From JASHSH01 sp036490215 (GTDB taxonomy: Bacteria; Pseudomonadota; Alphaproteobacteria; Rhodospirillales; Magnetospirillaceae): a stretch of 30,314 nucleotides of DNA. The position numbers and the translations under genes are program-made. A model generated the notes under the pieces. That model ran no database searches, was not told the DNA's origin, and saw only the letters and a program-made list of their open reading frames with translations. Positions 7,541-15,435 of this stretch are shown here, piece after piece. The stretch is taken from assembly GCA_036490215.1 (NCBI GenBank), contig DASXEH010000031.1:1-30314 (forward strand), in the 5' to 3' direction. Every line of letters begins with the position of its first letter. Positions within the stretch are counted from its first letter, which is position 1.

Positions 7541-9346
7541 ATGCCGCCTGCCGCAATCATTGCCCTGCGCGATGCCGCCGTTACCTTTGGCGGCCGGCCG
7601 ACTTTTGCTCATATCTCGGTCGCGATGGCCAAGGGCGAGCGCGTCTGCCTGGTGGGGCGCAACGGCGGTGGCAAATCGACGTTGTTGAAAGCTTTGGCCG
7701 GCCAGATCGACGTGGATGCAGGCGAAGTGTTTCGCCAGCCCGGCGCGCGCGTGGCCTATCTGCCGCAAGAGTTCATTGTCAAAGACGCGATGGACGTGGC
7801 CACGTTCGTTACGCTGGGTTTGAACGACGACGAGCGCGATCAGCGCTATCGCGTTGATGCGGCACTCGACGAAGTCCAGTTGCTGCCCGGTCGCATGATC
7901 GACACGCTGTCCGGCGGCGAGCGGCGGCGCGCCTGGATCGCCCGTGCGCTGGTGGGCGAACCCGATGCACTGCTGTTGGATGAGCCGACCAACCATCTCG
8001 ACATAGCGATGGTGGAATGGCTGGAGGAGCGCCTTTCCAGCCATCCCGCCGGCATTCTCACCATCAGCCATGATCGCACCTTCTTGCGTCGCCTGTCACG
8101 CCGCACCCTGTGGCTCGATCGCGGCGTGCTGCGCGAGCATGACCAGGGCTATGCGAGCTTCGACGAATGGTCGGAAGCGATACTCACGGCCGAAGCGGCC
8201 GAGCAACATCGGTTGGACCGGCGCATCGTCAGCGAAACGCAGTGGGCGCGGGAAGGCATATCGGCACGGCGCAAGCGCAACCAGGGCCGCGTGCGGCGGC
8301 TGGGCGAGCTACGCCAGGACAAGGCACAGCGCATCAAGCAGCGCGACGTTAAACTTGGGCCGGTCGGTGTCGAGGCCAGCGGCCGTCTGGTGATCGAGAT
8401 GGAACACGTCGCCAAACACTTCGACAGCGACGACGGCGAGAAGGTCATCGCCAAGGATTTCACCACGCGGGTGATGCGCAGCGACCGCGTCGGTCTGATC
8501 GGCCGCAACGGCGCCGGCAAATCGACGCTGTTGGGTCTGATGCTGGGATCGATTGCGCCGGATTCGGGCGAGGTGCGTCAGGGCGCCAACCTTATGCCGG
8601 TGTTGTTCGATCAGCATCGCGCCCAGCTCGATCCTGATCTTTCGCTCTGGGAAACGCTGGCCGGCGAAGACAGCGACACGGTCTATGTCCAGGGCAAGGC
8701 GAAGCACGTCGCGGCCTACCTCAAAGACTTCCTGTTCGAGGACCGGCAATACCGCGCCAAGGTCTCGACGCTCTCGGGTGGCGAGCGCAACCGCCTGCTG
8801 CTGGCCAAGATATTGGCCCAGCCATCGAACCTGCTGGTGCTCGACGAACCGACCAACGATCTCGATATGGAAACGCTCGATCTGCTCGAAGAGCTGCTGG
8901 CCGATTACGAAGGCACGCTGCTGCTGGTCAGCCATGACCGCGATTTCCTCGATCGGCTGGTTACCAGCACGATCGCCGTCGAAGGCAATGGCGTGATCGA
9001 GGAGTATGTGGGCGGCTATAGCGACTATCTGCGCCAGCACCCGGCGCCCGCCTCTATCGAGGCGAAGAAAGCCGCGGCACCGGCCTCGCGCCCCAAGGAC
9101 AAGGCATCGACGCGCCTCAGCTACAACGAACAGCGCGAACTGTCTGCTTTGCCCGAAAAAATCGCCGCGTTGGAACAGGAGAAAGCAAAGCTGGAAACGG
9201 CGATGGCCAACCCGGCCAGTTATGGCGGTGATCATACCAAGCTGGCAGCGGCCGCTGCACGCCATGGCGAAGTGGTCGATGCGCTATCCGCTGCCGAAGA
9301 AAAATGGCTGATGCTGGCCGAACGTGCCGAGCAGGCGAAAGGATAG
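7541..9346 (+). CDS. uup: ABC-F ATPase, Uup-like
   Basis: The product has 601 residues, with two ABC domains and no membrane segments. Domain 1 has Walker A GRNGGGKST (39-47), signature LSGGE (123-127) and LLLDEPTNHLD with Walker B D147/E148. The DNA/tRNA-exit-type linker is at about 215-280 and is rich in K and R. Domain 2 has Walker A GRNGAGKST (321-329), signature LSGGE (411-415) and LDEPTNDLD. A lysine/alanine-rich spacer (about 505-525) leads to a C-terminal coiled coil (about 528-598), as in Uup. ABC-F proteins act on the ribosome or, for Uup, also affect precise transposon excision and branched DNA. In E. coli the related ABC-F gene yheS lies beside kefG-kefB, so the pairing with a Kef-type antiporter here is reminiscent of that locus. 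Paralogues such as EttA and YheS cannot be wholly excluded. Confidence 0.9.
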   Translation: MPPAAIIALRDAAVTFGGRPTFAHISVAMAKGERVCLVGRNGGGKSTLLKALAGQIDVDAGEVFRQPGARVAYLPQEFIVKDAMDVATFVTLGLNDDERDQRYRVDAALDEVQLLPGRMIDTLSGGERRRAWIARALVGEPDALLLDEPTNHLDIAMVEWLEERLSSHPAGILTISHDRTFLRRLSRRTLWLDRGVLREHDQGYASFDEWSEAILTAEAAEQHRLDRRIVSETQWAREGISARRKRNQGRVRRLGELRQDKAQRIKQRDVKLGPVGVEASGRLVIEMEHVAKHFDSDDGEKVIAKDFTTRVMRSDRVGLIGRNGAGKSTLLGLMLGSIAPDSGEVRQGANLMPVLFDQHRAQLDPDLSLWETLAGEDSDTVYVQGKAKHVAAYLKDFLFEDRQYRAKVSTLSGGERNRLLLAKILAQPSNLLVLDEPTNDLDMETLDLLEELLADYEGTLLLVSHDRDFLDRLVTSTIAVEGNGVIEEYVGGYSDYLRQHPAPASIEAKKAAAPASRPKDKASTRLSYNEQRELSALPEKIAALEQEKAKLETAMANPASYGGDHTKLAAAAARHGEVVDALSAAEEKWLMLAERAEQAKG

Positions 9347-9372
9347 GTCGGGAGAGCTTAGGGCGTTGCCCC

Positions 9373-9451
9373 GTCATTGCGAACCGAAGGCGAAGCAATC
9401 CATCTTCGCAGCAGCTATGGATTGCTTCGTCGCTTTGCTCCTCGCAATGAC
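9373..9451. repeat. Palindromic intergenic repeat (GTCATTGCGA family)
   Basis: Two imperfect inverted arms, 9373-9402 (GTCATTGCGA...GAAGCAATCCA) and 9418-9451 (TGGATTGCTTC...TCGCAATGAC), form a long stem-loop. The outer and inner parts of the arms match perfectly and the middle has short indels. Sequences of this type occur in many copies between genes in alphaproteobacteria and other bacteria. It lies between the convergent ends of uup and greB, where the hairpin could also help terminate transcription from both sides. Confidence 0.85.
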
Positions 9452-9466
9452 AAATAAACTTCCAGC

Positions 9467-10030
9467 CTACCTCCTCACCTCGGGGTAGCGGATTTCCACC
9501 ACCTCGACCGGCTCTTCGCCGTTGGGCGTGCGCACCTTCACAACATCGCCCTCGGACGCCTTCATCAAAGCCCGCGCAATCGGCGATACCCAACTCACCA
9601 GCCCGGCTTCGAGATTGGCCTCGTCAACGCCGACGATGGTGACCGTGTTCTCGGCGTCCTTACTATCGGCATAGGTAACCGTGGCGCCGAAGAACACCTG
9701 ATCGCGCTTCTTCTGCATGTCGGGATCGACGGGCACGGCGATCTCGATCCGCTTGGTCAGATGGCGGATGCGGCGGTCGATCTCACGCAGGCGCTTCTTG
9801 CCGTAGAGATAATCGCCATTCTCCGACCGGTCGCCATTGCCGGCGGCCCAAGACACAACTTCGACCACTTTCGGCCGCTCGACGCGGGTCAGATTGACAA
9901 GCTCGTCCCGCAGCCGCTGCAACCCAGCCGGCGTGATGTAGTTCTTGACGCCGGCCATGAGCTGTTCGGCATCGTCCTGCAGCTCGTCGTTATCGTCGTA
10001 TTCCGGCTCTTTGGTGAAGGCTTTACTCAT
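9467..10030 (-). CDS. greB: Transcription elongation factor GreB
   Basis: The product has 187 residues from the ATG at 10030. It has the two Gre parts: an N-terminal coiled-coil finger (about 30-105) and a C-terminal FKBP-like domain (about 110-187). The GDRSENGDYLYGKKRLREID segment followed by RRIRHLTKRIE is the GreB-type tip and second helix, distinguishing it from GreA. Acidic residues at the tip (D and E of GDRSENGD) coordinate the Mg2+ that stimulates RNA cleavage by stalled RNA polymerase. The N-terminus carries an acidic extension (about residues 9-25), seen in alphaproteobacterial GreB. The frame continues to an ATG at 10066, but MSKAFTKE at 10030 is the usual beginning and has GGTGG upstream. 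It is transcribed divergently from the UPF0303 gene. Confidence 0.93.
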   Translation of the reverse strand: MSKAFTKEPEYDDNDELQDDAEQLMAGVKNYITPAGLQRLRDELVNLTRVERPKVVEVVSWAAGNGDRSENGDYLYGKKRLREIDRRIRHLTKRIEIAVPVDPDMQKKRDQVFFGATVTYADSKDAENTVTIVGVDEANLEAGLVSWVSPIARALMKASEGDVVKVRTPNGEEPVEVVEIRYPEVRR

Positions 10031-10154
10031 ACCACCCAAGGTACAACCCTGTAACCGGCTGGTCATCTCTAAAGCACAACGCCTCGAACCGCTGGCCCTC
10101 GCTTGTCACGAAGATCGGGCTATACTTGGGTTAACAAAAGCCAAGGACTGCGAC

Positions 10155-10631
10155 ATGAAAGACAAGGCGCTGCTCAAATTGCTGCTCGATCAGGAGCGGC
10201 AGCTGCAATTCACCCGCTTCGACAATGAGACGGCCATTGCCATCGGTACGGCCCTGATTGCGCGTGGCCGCCGGGCCAAATTGCCGATCACTGTCGACGT
10301 GACTCGCGGCGAGCAGCAGCTGTTCCACATGGCACTCCCCGGCACCAGCGCCGACAACGATCATTGGGTGCGCGGCAAGAACAAGGTGGTCTATCGCTTC
10401 GGCCACAGTTCCTTCTATGTCGGTACCGCATTGCGTGTGAACGGCCAGACGATGGAAGAAAAACATCTGCTGAGTTCGCATGAATATCGCGCCCATGGCG
10501 GCGCATTCCCAGCCATCGTCAAGAATGTCGGCGTGGTGGGCACGATCACCGTCTCGGGCCTGCCGCAGGAAGACGATCACCGCCTGGTGGTCGAGGCGAT
10601 CGAAAAACATCTAGCTAAACCCGGGCGCTGA
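10155..10631 (+). CDS. UPF0303 / HbpS-like haem-degrading-domain protein
   Basis: The product has 158 residues, close to the family norm of about 160. The sequence matches the UPF0303 group within the HbpS-like (GlcG) fold: an N-terminal helix ending RFDNETAIAIG, a strand with PITVDVTRGEQQLFHMALPGTSADN, the characteristic WVRGKNKVVYRFGHSSF, and a C-terminal GTITVSGLPQEDDHRLVVEAI. The molecular function of the family is not established; members are labelled haem-binding or haem-degrading from distant homology. The ATG at 10155 has AAGGA seven bases upstream, so I prefer it to the in-frame start at 9945, which would run back through greB. A TATACT sequence at 10122-10127 is a possible -10 box, but no good -35 is seen. 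Confidence 0.88.
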   Translation: MKDKALLKLLLDQERQLQFTRFDNETAIAIGTALIARGRRAKLPITVDVTRGEQQLFHMALPGTSADNDHWVRGKNKVVYRFGHSSFYVGTALRVNGQTMEEKHLLSSHEYRAHGGAFPAIVKNVGVVGTITVSGLPQEDDHRLVVEAIEKHLAKPGR

Positions 10632-10654
10632 GCCGGAAGCGGCGGGAGACGGCG

Positions 10655-11803
10655 ATGGATTTCGAACTCGACGAAGATCTGCGGGCGATTCAGGCGACAG
10701 CGCGCGATTTCGCCGCGGCCGAACTCGCGCCCCATGCCGCGCGCTGGGATGAGGAGAAGATCTTCCCCATCGAAACGCTGCGCGCGGCGGCGGCTTTGGG
10801 TCTCGCGGGGATTTATGTGCGCGAGAAGTCGGGCGGCGCGGGGCTCGACCGTCTGTCCGCCGCGCTGATCTTCGAAGAGCTCGCCGCCGCCTGCCCGTCC
10901 ACTTCGGCCTTCCTGTCGATCCACAACATGATCGGCTGGATGGTCGACAAGTTCGGCAACGACGCGCAGCGCCGGCAATGGCTGCCCCGCCTGGTGGCGA
11001 TGGAACTGATCGCCAGCTATTGCCTCACTGAGCCGGGCTCGGGTTCCGATGCTGCCAGCCTGCGCACCAAGGCCGTGCGCGATGGCGACCACTATGTTCT
11101 GAACGGTACCAAGGCCTTTATCTCCGGCGGCGGTAAGACGGGATTCTATCTCGTCATGGCGCGCACCGGCGGCGATGGGCCGAAGGGCATTTCCTGCATC
11201 GCCATCGAAGGCGAACCCGACGGACTCACATTCGGCGCGCAGGAGCGCAAGCTCGGCTGGAACTCGCAGCCCACCGCCATGCTGCATTTCGAGAATTGCC
11301 GCGTGCCGGCGGCCAATCGTCTGGGCGCTGAAGGCGAGGGTTTCTCGATCGCGATGGCCGGGCTCGATGGCGGGCGCGTCAATATCGGCGCCTGCTCGCT
11401 GGGCGGCGCCCGTGCGGCACTGGCCGCAGCACGCAGCCATGTCGAGACGCGCAAGCAATTCGGCAAGGCGCTGAGCGAATTCCAGGCGTTGCAATTTAAG
11501 CTGGCCGATATGGCGACCGAGCTGGATGCGGCGCGGCTGATGGTGCACCGCGCGGCGCGATCGCTCGATCGCGGCCATCCCGAAGCCACGCTCCATTGCG
11601 CCATGGCCAAGCTCTTCGCCACCGATGCCGGCTTTCACATCGTCGATGAGGCGCTGCAGCTGCATGGCGGCTACGGCTATCTCAAAGACTATCCGATCGA
11701 GCGGCTGCTGCGCGATCTGCGCGTCCACCGCATCCTGGAGGGAACCAACGAAATCATGCGCGTGATCATCGCCCGCCGCCTGCTGTCCGGATTGGACCTA
11801 TGA
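10655..11803 (+). CDS. Isobutyryl-CoA dehydrogenase-like acyl-CoA dehydrogenase
   Basis: The product has 382 residues with the three acyl-CoA dehydrogenase domains: an alpha domain (about 1-118), a beta domain with CLTEPGSGSDAASLRTKA (123-140) and WNSQPTA, and a C-terminal alpha domain with RKQFGKALSEFQALQFKLADM. The catalytic glutamate is E362 in ILEGTNEIMR, the position used by short-chain and ACAD8-type enzymes. It should oxidise isobutyryl-CoA to methacrylyl-CoA with FAD, passing electrons to ETF. The assignment rests on close resemblance to ACAD8 and on the next two genes, which catalyse later valine steps. GGGAG precedes the ATG. Its stop overlaps the next start (ATGA). 2-Methylbutyryl-CoA is a possible additional substrate. 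Confidence 0.88.
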   Translation: MDFELDEDLRAIQATARDFAAAELAPHAARWDEEKIFPIETLRAAAALGLAGIYVREKSGGAGLDRLSAALIFEELAAACPSTSAFLSIHNMIGWMVDKFGNDAQRRQWLPRLVAMELIASYCLTEPGSGSDAASLRTKAVRDGDHYVLNGTKAFISGGGKTGFYLVMARTGGDGPKGISCIAIEGEPDGLTFGAQERKLGWNSQPTAMLHFENCRVPAANRLGAEGEGFSIAMAGLDGGRVNIGACSLGGARAALAAARSHVETRKQFGKALSEFQALQFKLADMATELDAARLMVHRAARSLDRGHPEATLHCAMAKLFATDAGFHIVDEALQLHGGYGYLKDYPIERLLRDLRVHRILEGTNEIMRVIIARRLLSGLDL

Positions 11804-12879
11804 CCGATAGCGCGACCAGCACCGACGAGATTCTGTTCGAGCGAGAAGGCGCGCTGGGCATTGTGCGCCTCAACCGGCCGAAGGCGCTCAATGCGCTGAC
11901 CCATGGCATGTGCTTGGCGCTCGATCGCGCGCTGCAGGAGTGGGAACGCGACGACTCGGTTCATGCGGTGGTGGTGCGCGGCAATGGCGATCGCGCTTTC
12001 TGCGCCGGCGGGGACGTAAGACACATCGCCAAGATCGGCCGCGAGAAGCCGGACGAGGCCCGCGCCTTCTTCCGCGACGAATACCGGCTCAACGCGCGCA
12101 TCCATCGTTTCCCGAAGCCCTATATCTCGTTCCTCGATGGCGTCACCATGGGCGGTGGTTTCGGTATCTCGGTGCATGGAAGCCATCGCATCGCCACGCC
12201 CAAGACGCTGTTCGCCATGCCTGAGACCGGCATCGGCATGTTCCCCGATGTCGGCGGCAGCTATTTCCTGTCGCGCTGTCCGGGCAAGATCGGCCTCTAT
12301 CTCGGTCTCTCCGGTGCGCGACTCGGTGCGGGCGATGCTATCTATGCCGGCGTCGCGCAATATCATGTACCGTCGGAAAAGCTCGACGCACTTCAACATT
12401 CCCTGTCGAACGCGCAATACGGCACCGATCGCGGCAAGACCGTCGACAGCATGATCCGCGCCGTGGCGACGCCAGTGCCAGAGCCGACCCTGGCCGCGCA
12501 TCGCGCCATAATCGATCGCATCTTCGCCCTGCCGACCGATGGCGCGATCGTCGAAGCGCTACGCCATGACGGTTCGGACTTCGCCAAGGAGACGGTCGAC
12601 AAGATTCATCATGGGTCACCGACCAGTGTTGCGCTCACCCATCACCAGATCGTCGAGGGCGCCACGCTGAAATTCGATGACTGCATGCGCATGGAATGGC
12701 GCATGGTCAATCGCATCCTCGAAGGACACGATTTCTACGAGGGCGTGACCGCGCTGCTGATCGACAAAGGGCGCAAGCCGGAATGGAAGCCCGCGAGTTT
12801 GGCCGAAGTGACGCGCGCCGATGTGGAGGCCTATTTCGCGCCTTTGCCCGGCGGCGATCTGGCTTTCGATTGGGATTGA
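11800..12879 (+). CDS. 3-hydroxyisobutyryl-CoA hydrolase (HIBCH-type crotonase)
   Basis: The product has 359 residues, longer than ordinary enoyl-CoA hydratases (about 260) and matching HIBCH. Crotonase features are the oxyanion-hole segments FCAGGDV (67-73) and GVTMGGGFGISVHG (114-127). They are followed by the HIBCH hallmark MPETGIGMFPDVGGSYFL (140-157), in which E142 and D150 are the likely catalytic residues. The C-terminal extension is typical (CMRMEWRMVNRILEGHDFYEGVTALLIDK pattern, 295-323). It hydrolyses 3-hydroxyisobutyryl-CoA to free 3-hydroxyisobutyrate, pulling valine breakdown past toxic methacrylyl-CoA. It overlaps the upstream dehydrogenase by 4 bp and is 30 bp from the next gene. 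A methacrylyl-CoA hydratase is not encoded in this operon and must lie elsewhere. Confidence 0.92.
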   Translation: MTDSATSTDEILFEREGALGIVRLNRPKALNALTHGMCLALDRALQEWERDDSVHAVVVRGNGDRAFCAGGDVRHIAKIGREKPDEARAFFRDEYRLNARIHRFPKPYISFLDGVTMGGGFGISVHGSHRIATPKTLFAMPETGIGMFPDVGGSYFLSRCPGKIGLYLGLSGARLGAGDAIYAGVAQYHVPSEKLDALQHSLSNAQYGTDRGKTVDSMIRAVATPVPEPTLAAHRAIIDRIFALPTDGAIVEALRHDGSDFAKETVDKIHHGSPTSVALTHHQIVEGATLKFDDCMRMEWRMVNRILEGHDFYEGVTALLIDKGRKPEWKPASLAEVTRADVEAYFAPLPGGDLAFDWD

Positions 12880-12909
12880 AGCGCGGATAGGAACGCGAGG
12901 GAGAACAGC

Positions 12910-13806
12910 ATGGCGCGGGTCGCTTTCATCGGTGTCGGCAATATGGGTGGGCCGATGGCCCTGAACCTGATGCAGAAGGGTGGATACGCCGTCACCGTCT
13001 TCGATCTTTCTGCCGATGCCGTGGCCCGCTGCGTGGCCGCGGGCGCCAGAGCCGCCGAAAGCGCCGTTGCCGCTGTGCGCGACGCCGATGCGGTCGTGAC
13101 CATGCTGCCCGCCGGCGAGCATGTGAAACGCATCTATCTCGGCTCTTGGGGCATTTTGGCCGCAGCCAAGAACGGCACCTTGTTTATCGACTCTTCGACC
13201 ATCGATGTCGAGTCGGCTCGCACCGTAGGCAAGGCCGCCGCCGATGCCGGTATGGACATGGTCGATGCGCCGGTGTCGGGCGGTACGGCCGGCGCGGCCG
13301 GCGCGACGCTGACCTTCATGGTGGGCGGGCCCGATAAATCCTTCGCCCGCGCCGAGCCGATCCTGCAAGCGATGGGCAAGACGATCGTCCATGCCGGCGC
13401 ATCGGGGAACGGTCAGGCGGCCAAGATCTGCAACAACATGATCTTGGGCATCTCGATGATCGCGGTCAGCGAAGCCTTTGTGTTGGCCGAGAAGCTGGGG
13501 CTCGACCATCAGCGCTTGTTCGACATCAGTTCAAGATCATCGGGCCAGTGCTGGTCGCTGACCAGTTATTGTCCGGTGCCCGGCCCGGTGCCCGCCTCGC
13601 CCGCCAATCGCGAGTACAAACCCGGATTCGCCGCCGACATGATGCTGAAGGATCTGCGTCTAGCCCAAGCCGCTGCCCAGAGCGCCGGCGCGCACGCGGC
13701 GCTGGGCGAACATGCCATGAAACTCTATGAACAGTTCAGTGGCGGCGGCAAAGGCGGGGCCGATTTCTCCGGCATCATCGAAATGGTACGCGGCGCCGGA
13801 AAATAG
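12910..13806 (+). CDS. mmsB: 3-hydroxyisobutyrate dehydrogenase
   Basis: The product has 298 residues, the normal length. The N-terminal Rossmann domain begins at VAFIGVGNMGGPMA (4-17, GxGxMG nucleotide motif). The substrate-binding stretch DAPVSGGTAGAAGATLTFMVGG is at 119-140, and the catalytic lysine K172 lies in GQAAKICNNM, with N175/N176 nearby. These are signatures of the beta-hydroxyacid dehydrogenase family, and the sequence fits the 3-hydroxyisobutyrate member, which forms methylmalonate semialdehyde with NAD+. It is the third gene of the valine operon. Methylmalonate-semialdehyde dehydrogenase (mmsA) is not in the window. GAGGGAGAA provides a good ribosome binding site. Confidence 0.93.
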   Translation: MARVAFIGVGNMGGPMALNLMQKGGYAVTVFDLSADAVARCVAAGARAAESAVAAVRDADAVVTMLPAGEHVKRIYLGSWGILAAAKNGTLFIDSSTIDVESARTVGKAAADAGMDMVDAPVSGGTAGAAGATLTFMVGGPDKSFARAEPILQAMGKTIVHAGASGNGQAAKICNNMILGISMIAVSEAFVLAEKLGLDHQRLFDISSRSSGQCWSLTSYCPVPGPVPASPANREYKPGFAADMMLKDLRLAQAAAQSAGAHAALGEHAMKLYEQFSGGGKGGADFSGIIEMVRGAGK

Positions 13807-13901
13807 GTCCCAAACCGCCGCGCCATCTTTACGTTTCCGCTGTCTCTGTTAGAACCCTTCCTCCATAAGAACCTGTGTCGCAACCCCGTGGATTTACCCC
13901 G

Positions 13902-14756
13902 ATGAGCCTGCCGGAATTTATCCTCACCCTCTCCTGTCCCGACGCGGTTGGGATCGTCCATGCCGTTACGGGCGTCATGGTCGAGCGGGGTTGCAACATC
14001 ATCGACAGCGCCCAGTTCGGCGATGCTGGCAGCAAACGGTTCTTCATGCGCGTCACCTTCGCCGGCCCGGCGGGGATGACGCGTGGCGCGATCCAGGATG
14101 CCTTCGCCGCCACGGCCAAGAAATTCGGTATGGATTGGCGCATCACCGATCGCGGCGCCAAGACCAGGACGCTGATCCTGGTCTCGCGTTTTGGCCACTG
14201 CCTCAACGATCTTCTGTTCCGCGCCTCATCGGGCGTGCTGCCGATCGATATTCGCGCGGTGGCCTCGAACCACACCGATTTCGAGGATCTGGTCGGCGCA
14301 CATAAGATTCCCTTCCACCATCTGCCGGTCACGGCCACGACCAAGGCAGCGCAGGAGAAGCAGATCCTGCAGCTTTGCGAAGGGCTCGATGTCGAACTGG
14401 TGGTGCTCGCACGCTACATGCAAGTCCTGTCGGACGATCTCTGTCGTGCGCTGTCGGGCCGCGCGATCAATATCCACCACTCATTCCTGCCCAGCTTCAA
14501 GGGCGCGAAGCCCTATCACCAAGCCCATGAGCGCGGCGTGAAAATCGTCGGCGCCACCGCACACTATGTCACCTCGGCTCTCGACGAAGGCCCGATCATC
14601 GAGCAGGAAGTGGTGCGCGTCGACCATGCGATGGGGCCGGACCAGCTGGTCGAGGTCGGCCGCGATGTTGAATGCGTGGTGCTGGGCCGCGCCGTGAAGC
14701 TGCATGTGGAGCGCCGCGTGCTGCTCAACGGTTCGCGGACTGTCATTTTCCGATAA
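13902..14756 (+). CDS. purU: Formyltetrahydrofolate deformylase
   Basis: The product has 284 residues. An N-terminal ACT domain (about 5-85, beginning EFILTLSCPDAVGIVHAVTG) precedes a formyltransferase-fold domain (about 90-284). The catalytic triad of the fold is visible as N190 and H192 (AINIHHSFLPSF) and D228 (LDEGPII). The enzyme hydrolyses 10-formyl-THF to formate and THF, balancing one-carbon pools. The frame can be extended to GTG at 13875, but the ATG at 13902 gives the usual N-terminus. The 95-bp gap after mmsB suggests an own promoter or a loose operon. It ends 10 bp before the TetR gene. Confidence 0.94.
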   Translation: MSLPEFILTLSCPDAVGIVHAVTGVMVERGCNIIDSAQFGDAGSKRFFMRVTFAGPAGMTRGAIQDAFAATAKKFGMDWRITDRGAKTRTLILVSRFGHCLNDLLFRASSGVLPIDIRAVASNHTDFEDLVGAHKIPFHHLPVTATTKAAQEKQILQLCEGLDVELVVLARYMQVLSDDLCRALSGRAINIHHSFLPSFKGAKPYHQAHERGVKIVGATAHYVTSALDEGPIIEQEVVRVDHAMGPDQLVEVGRDVECVVLGRAVKLHVERRVLLNGSRTVIFR

Positions 14757-14766
14757 GGATTGCGCC

Positions 14767-15435
14767 GTGGCCCGCACGCGCGGATCGTCGGGACCTAAGA
14801 CTATGCAGGCGATTCGCGAAGCCGGCGTGCGCCTGATCTATGAACACGGCTACGAAGGCATGAACCTGCGCCAGCTGGCCGAAGAGGTCGGTATCCAGGC
14901 GGGATCGCTCTACAACCACATTCACACCAAACAGGATCTGCTCTTCGAATTGGTGAAGGAGCATCTGGCGCAGCTGCTGACTCAGCTCGACGCCGCCTTA
15001 GCCGGAATCGAAGGCCCTGTGGAGCGCATGGAGGCCTTTTGCGCGTTCCATGTGAATTATCACATGGTGCGCAAACGCGAAGTGTCGGTGGTGAACTTCG
15101 AATTGCGCAGCCTGGAGCCGGCCAATTATCAGGCGGTGGTCGCGATGCGCCGTGCCTATGAACGGCCACTGATCGCGATCATCGAGGCGGGAATCGCGAG
15201 CGGCGATTTCGCACCGACCGATGCACGCGTGGCGGCCTTCGCGATTCTGGCGCTGCTGACCAGCGTGTGCACTTGGTATCGGCCGAACGGACGGCTGAAT
15301 CGCGACGAGATCGTTGCCGTACACACACAGCTTGTGCTGAACGGGCTGAAGGCAGGCGCCGTGCCGGTTAAGCGCGTTTCGCGGCCAAAGCCTGCGCGGT
15401 CTTCGAAGCCGGCGCGCGGCGCAAAGCGGACGTGA
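14767..15435 (+). CDS. TetR/AcrR family transcriptional regulator
   Basis: The product has 222 residues from GTG. An AAGGA ribosome binding site overlaps the purU stop (TAAGGA), which supports GTG 14767 over the upstream start at 14704 that would lie inside purU. The N-terminal helix-turn-helix (about 12-60) reads AIREAGVRLIYEHGYEGMNLRQLAEEVGIQAGSLYNHIHTK, a classic TetR DNA-binding domain. A helical ligand domain follows (about 65-195). The last 30 residues are lysine, arginine and proline rich. The gene is translationally coupled to purU and faces the end of the liu operon, overlapping the HMG-CoA lyase gene tail to tail by 68 bp. It is the best candidate in the window to bind the perfect palindrome at 22035-22054 in the liu promoter; this is inference. 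Confidence 0.9.
   Translation: MARTRGSSGPKTMQAIREAGVRLIYEHGYEGMNLRQLAEEVGIQAGSLYNHIHTKQDLLFELVKEHLAQLLTQLDAALAGIEGPVERMEAFCAFHVNYHMVRKREVSVVNFELRSLEPANYQAVVAMRRAYERPLIAIIEAGIASGDFAPTDARVAAFAILALLTSVCTWYRPNGRLNRDEIVAVHTQLVLNGLKAGAVPVKRVSRPKPARSSKPARGAKRT

Noticed and set aside
10104..10127. TTGTCA and TATACT before the UPF0303 gene as a sigma-70 promoter
   Set aside because: The spacing is only 12 bases, too short for a standard promoter; only the -10 box is plausible.
9945..10154. Upstream extension of the UPF0303 gene to 9945
   Set aside because: It would run through the conserved start of greB on the other strand; the ATG at 10155 has an AAGGA site and gives the family length.
10577..11728. 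Minus-strand frame (383 codons) opposite the acyl-CoA dehydrogenase
   Set aside because: It is antisense to a gene with intact catalytic motifs and shows no recognisable domain.
14704..14766. Upstream extension of the TetR gene to position 14704
   Set aside because: It would overlap the end of purU by 53 bases and adds residues unlike TetR proteins; GTG 14767 has a good ribosome binding site.
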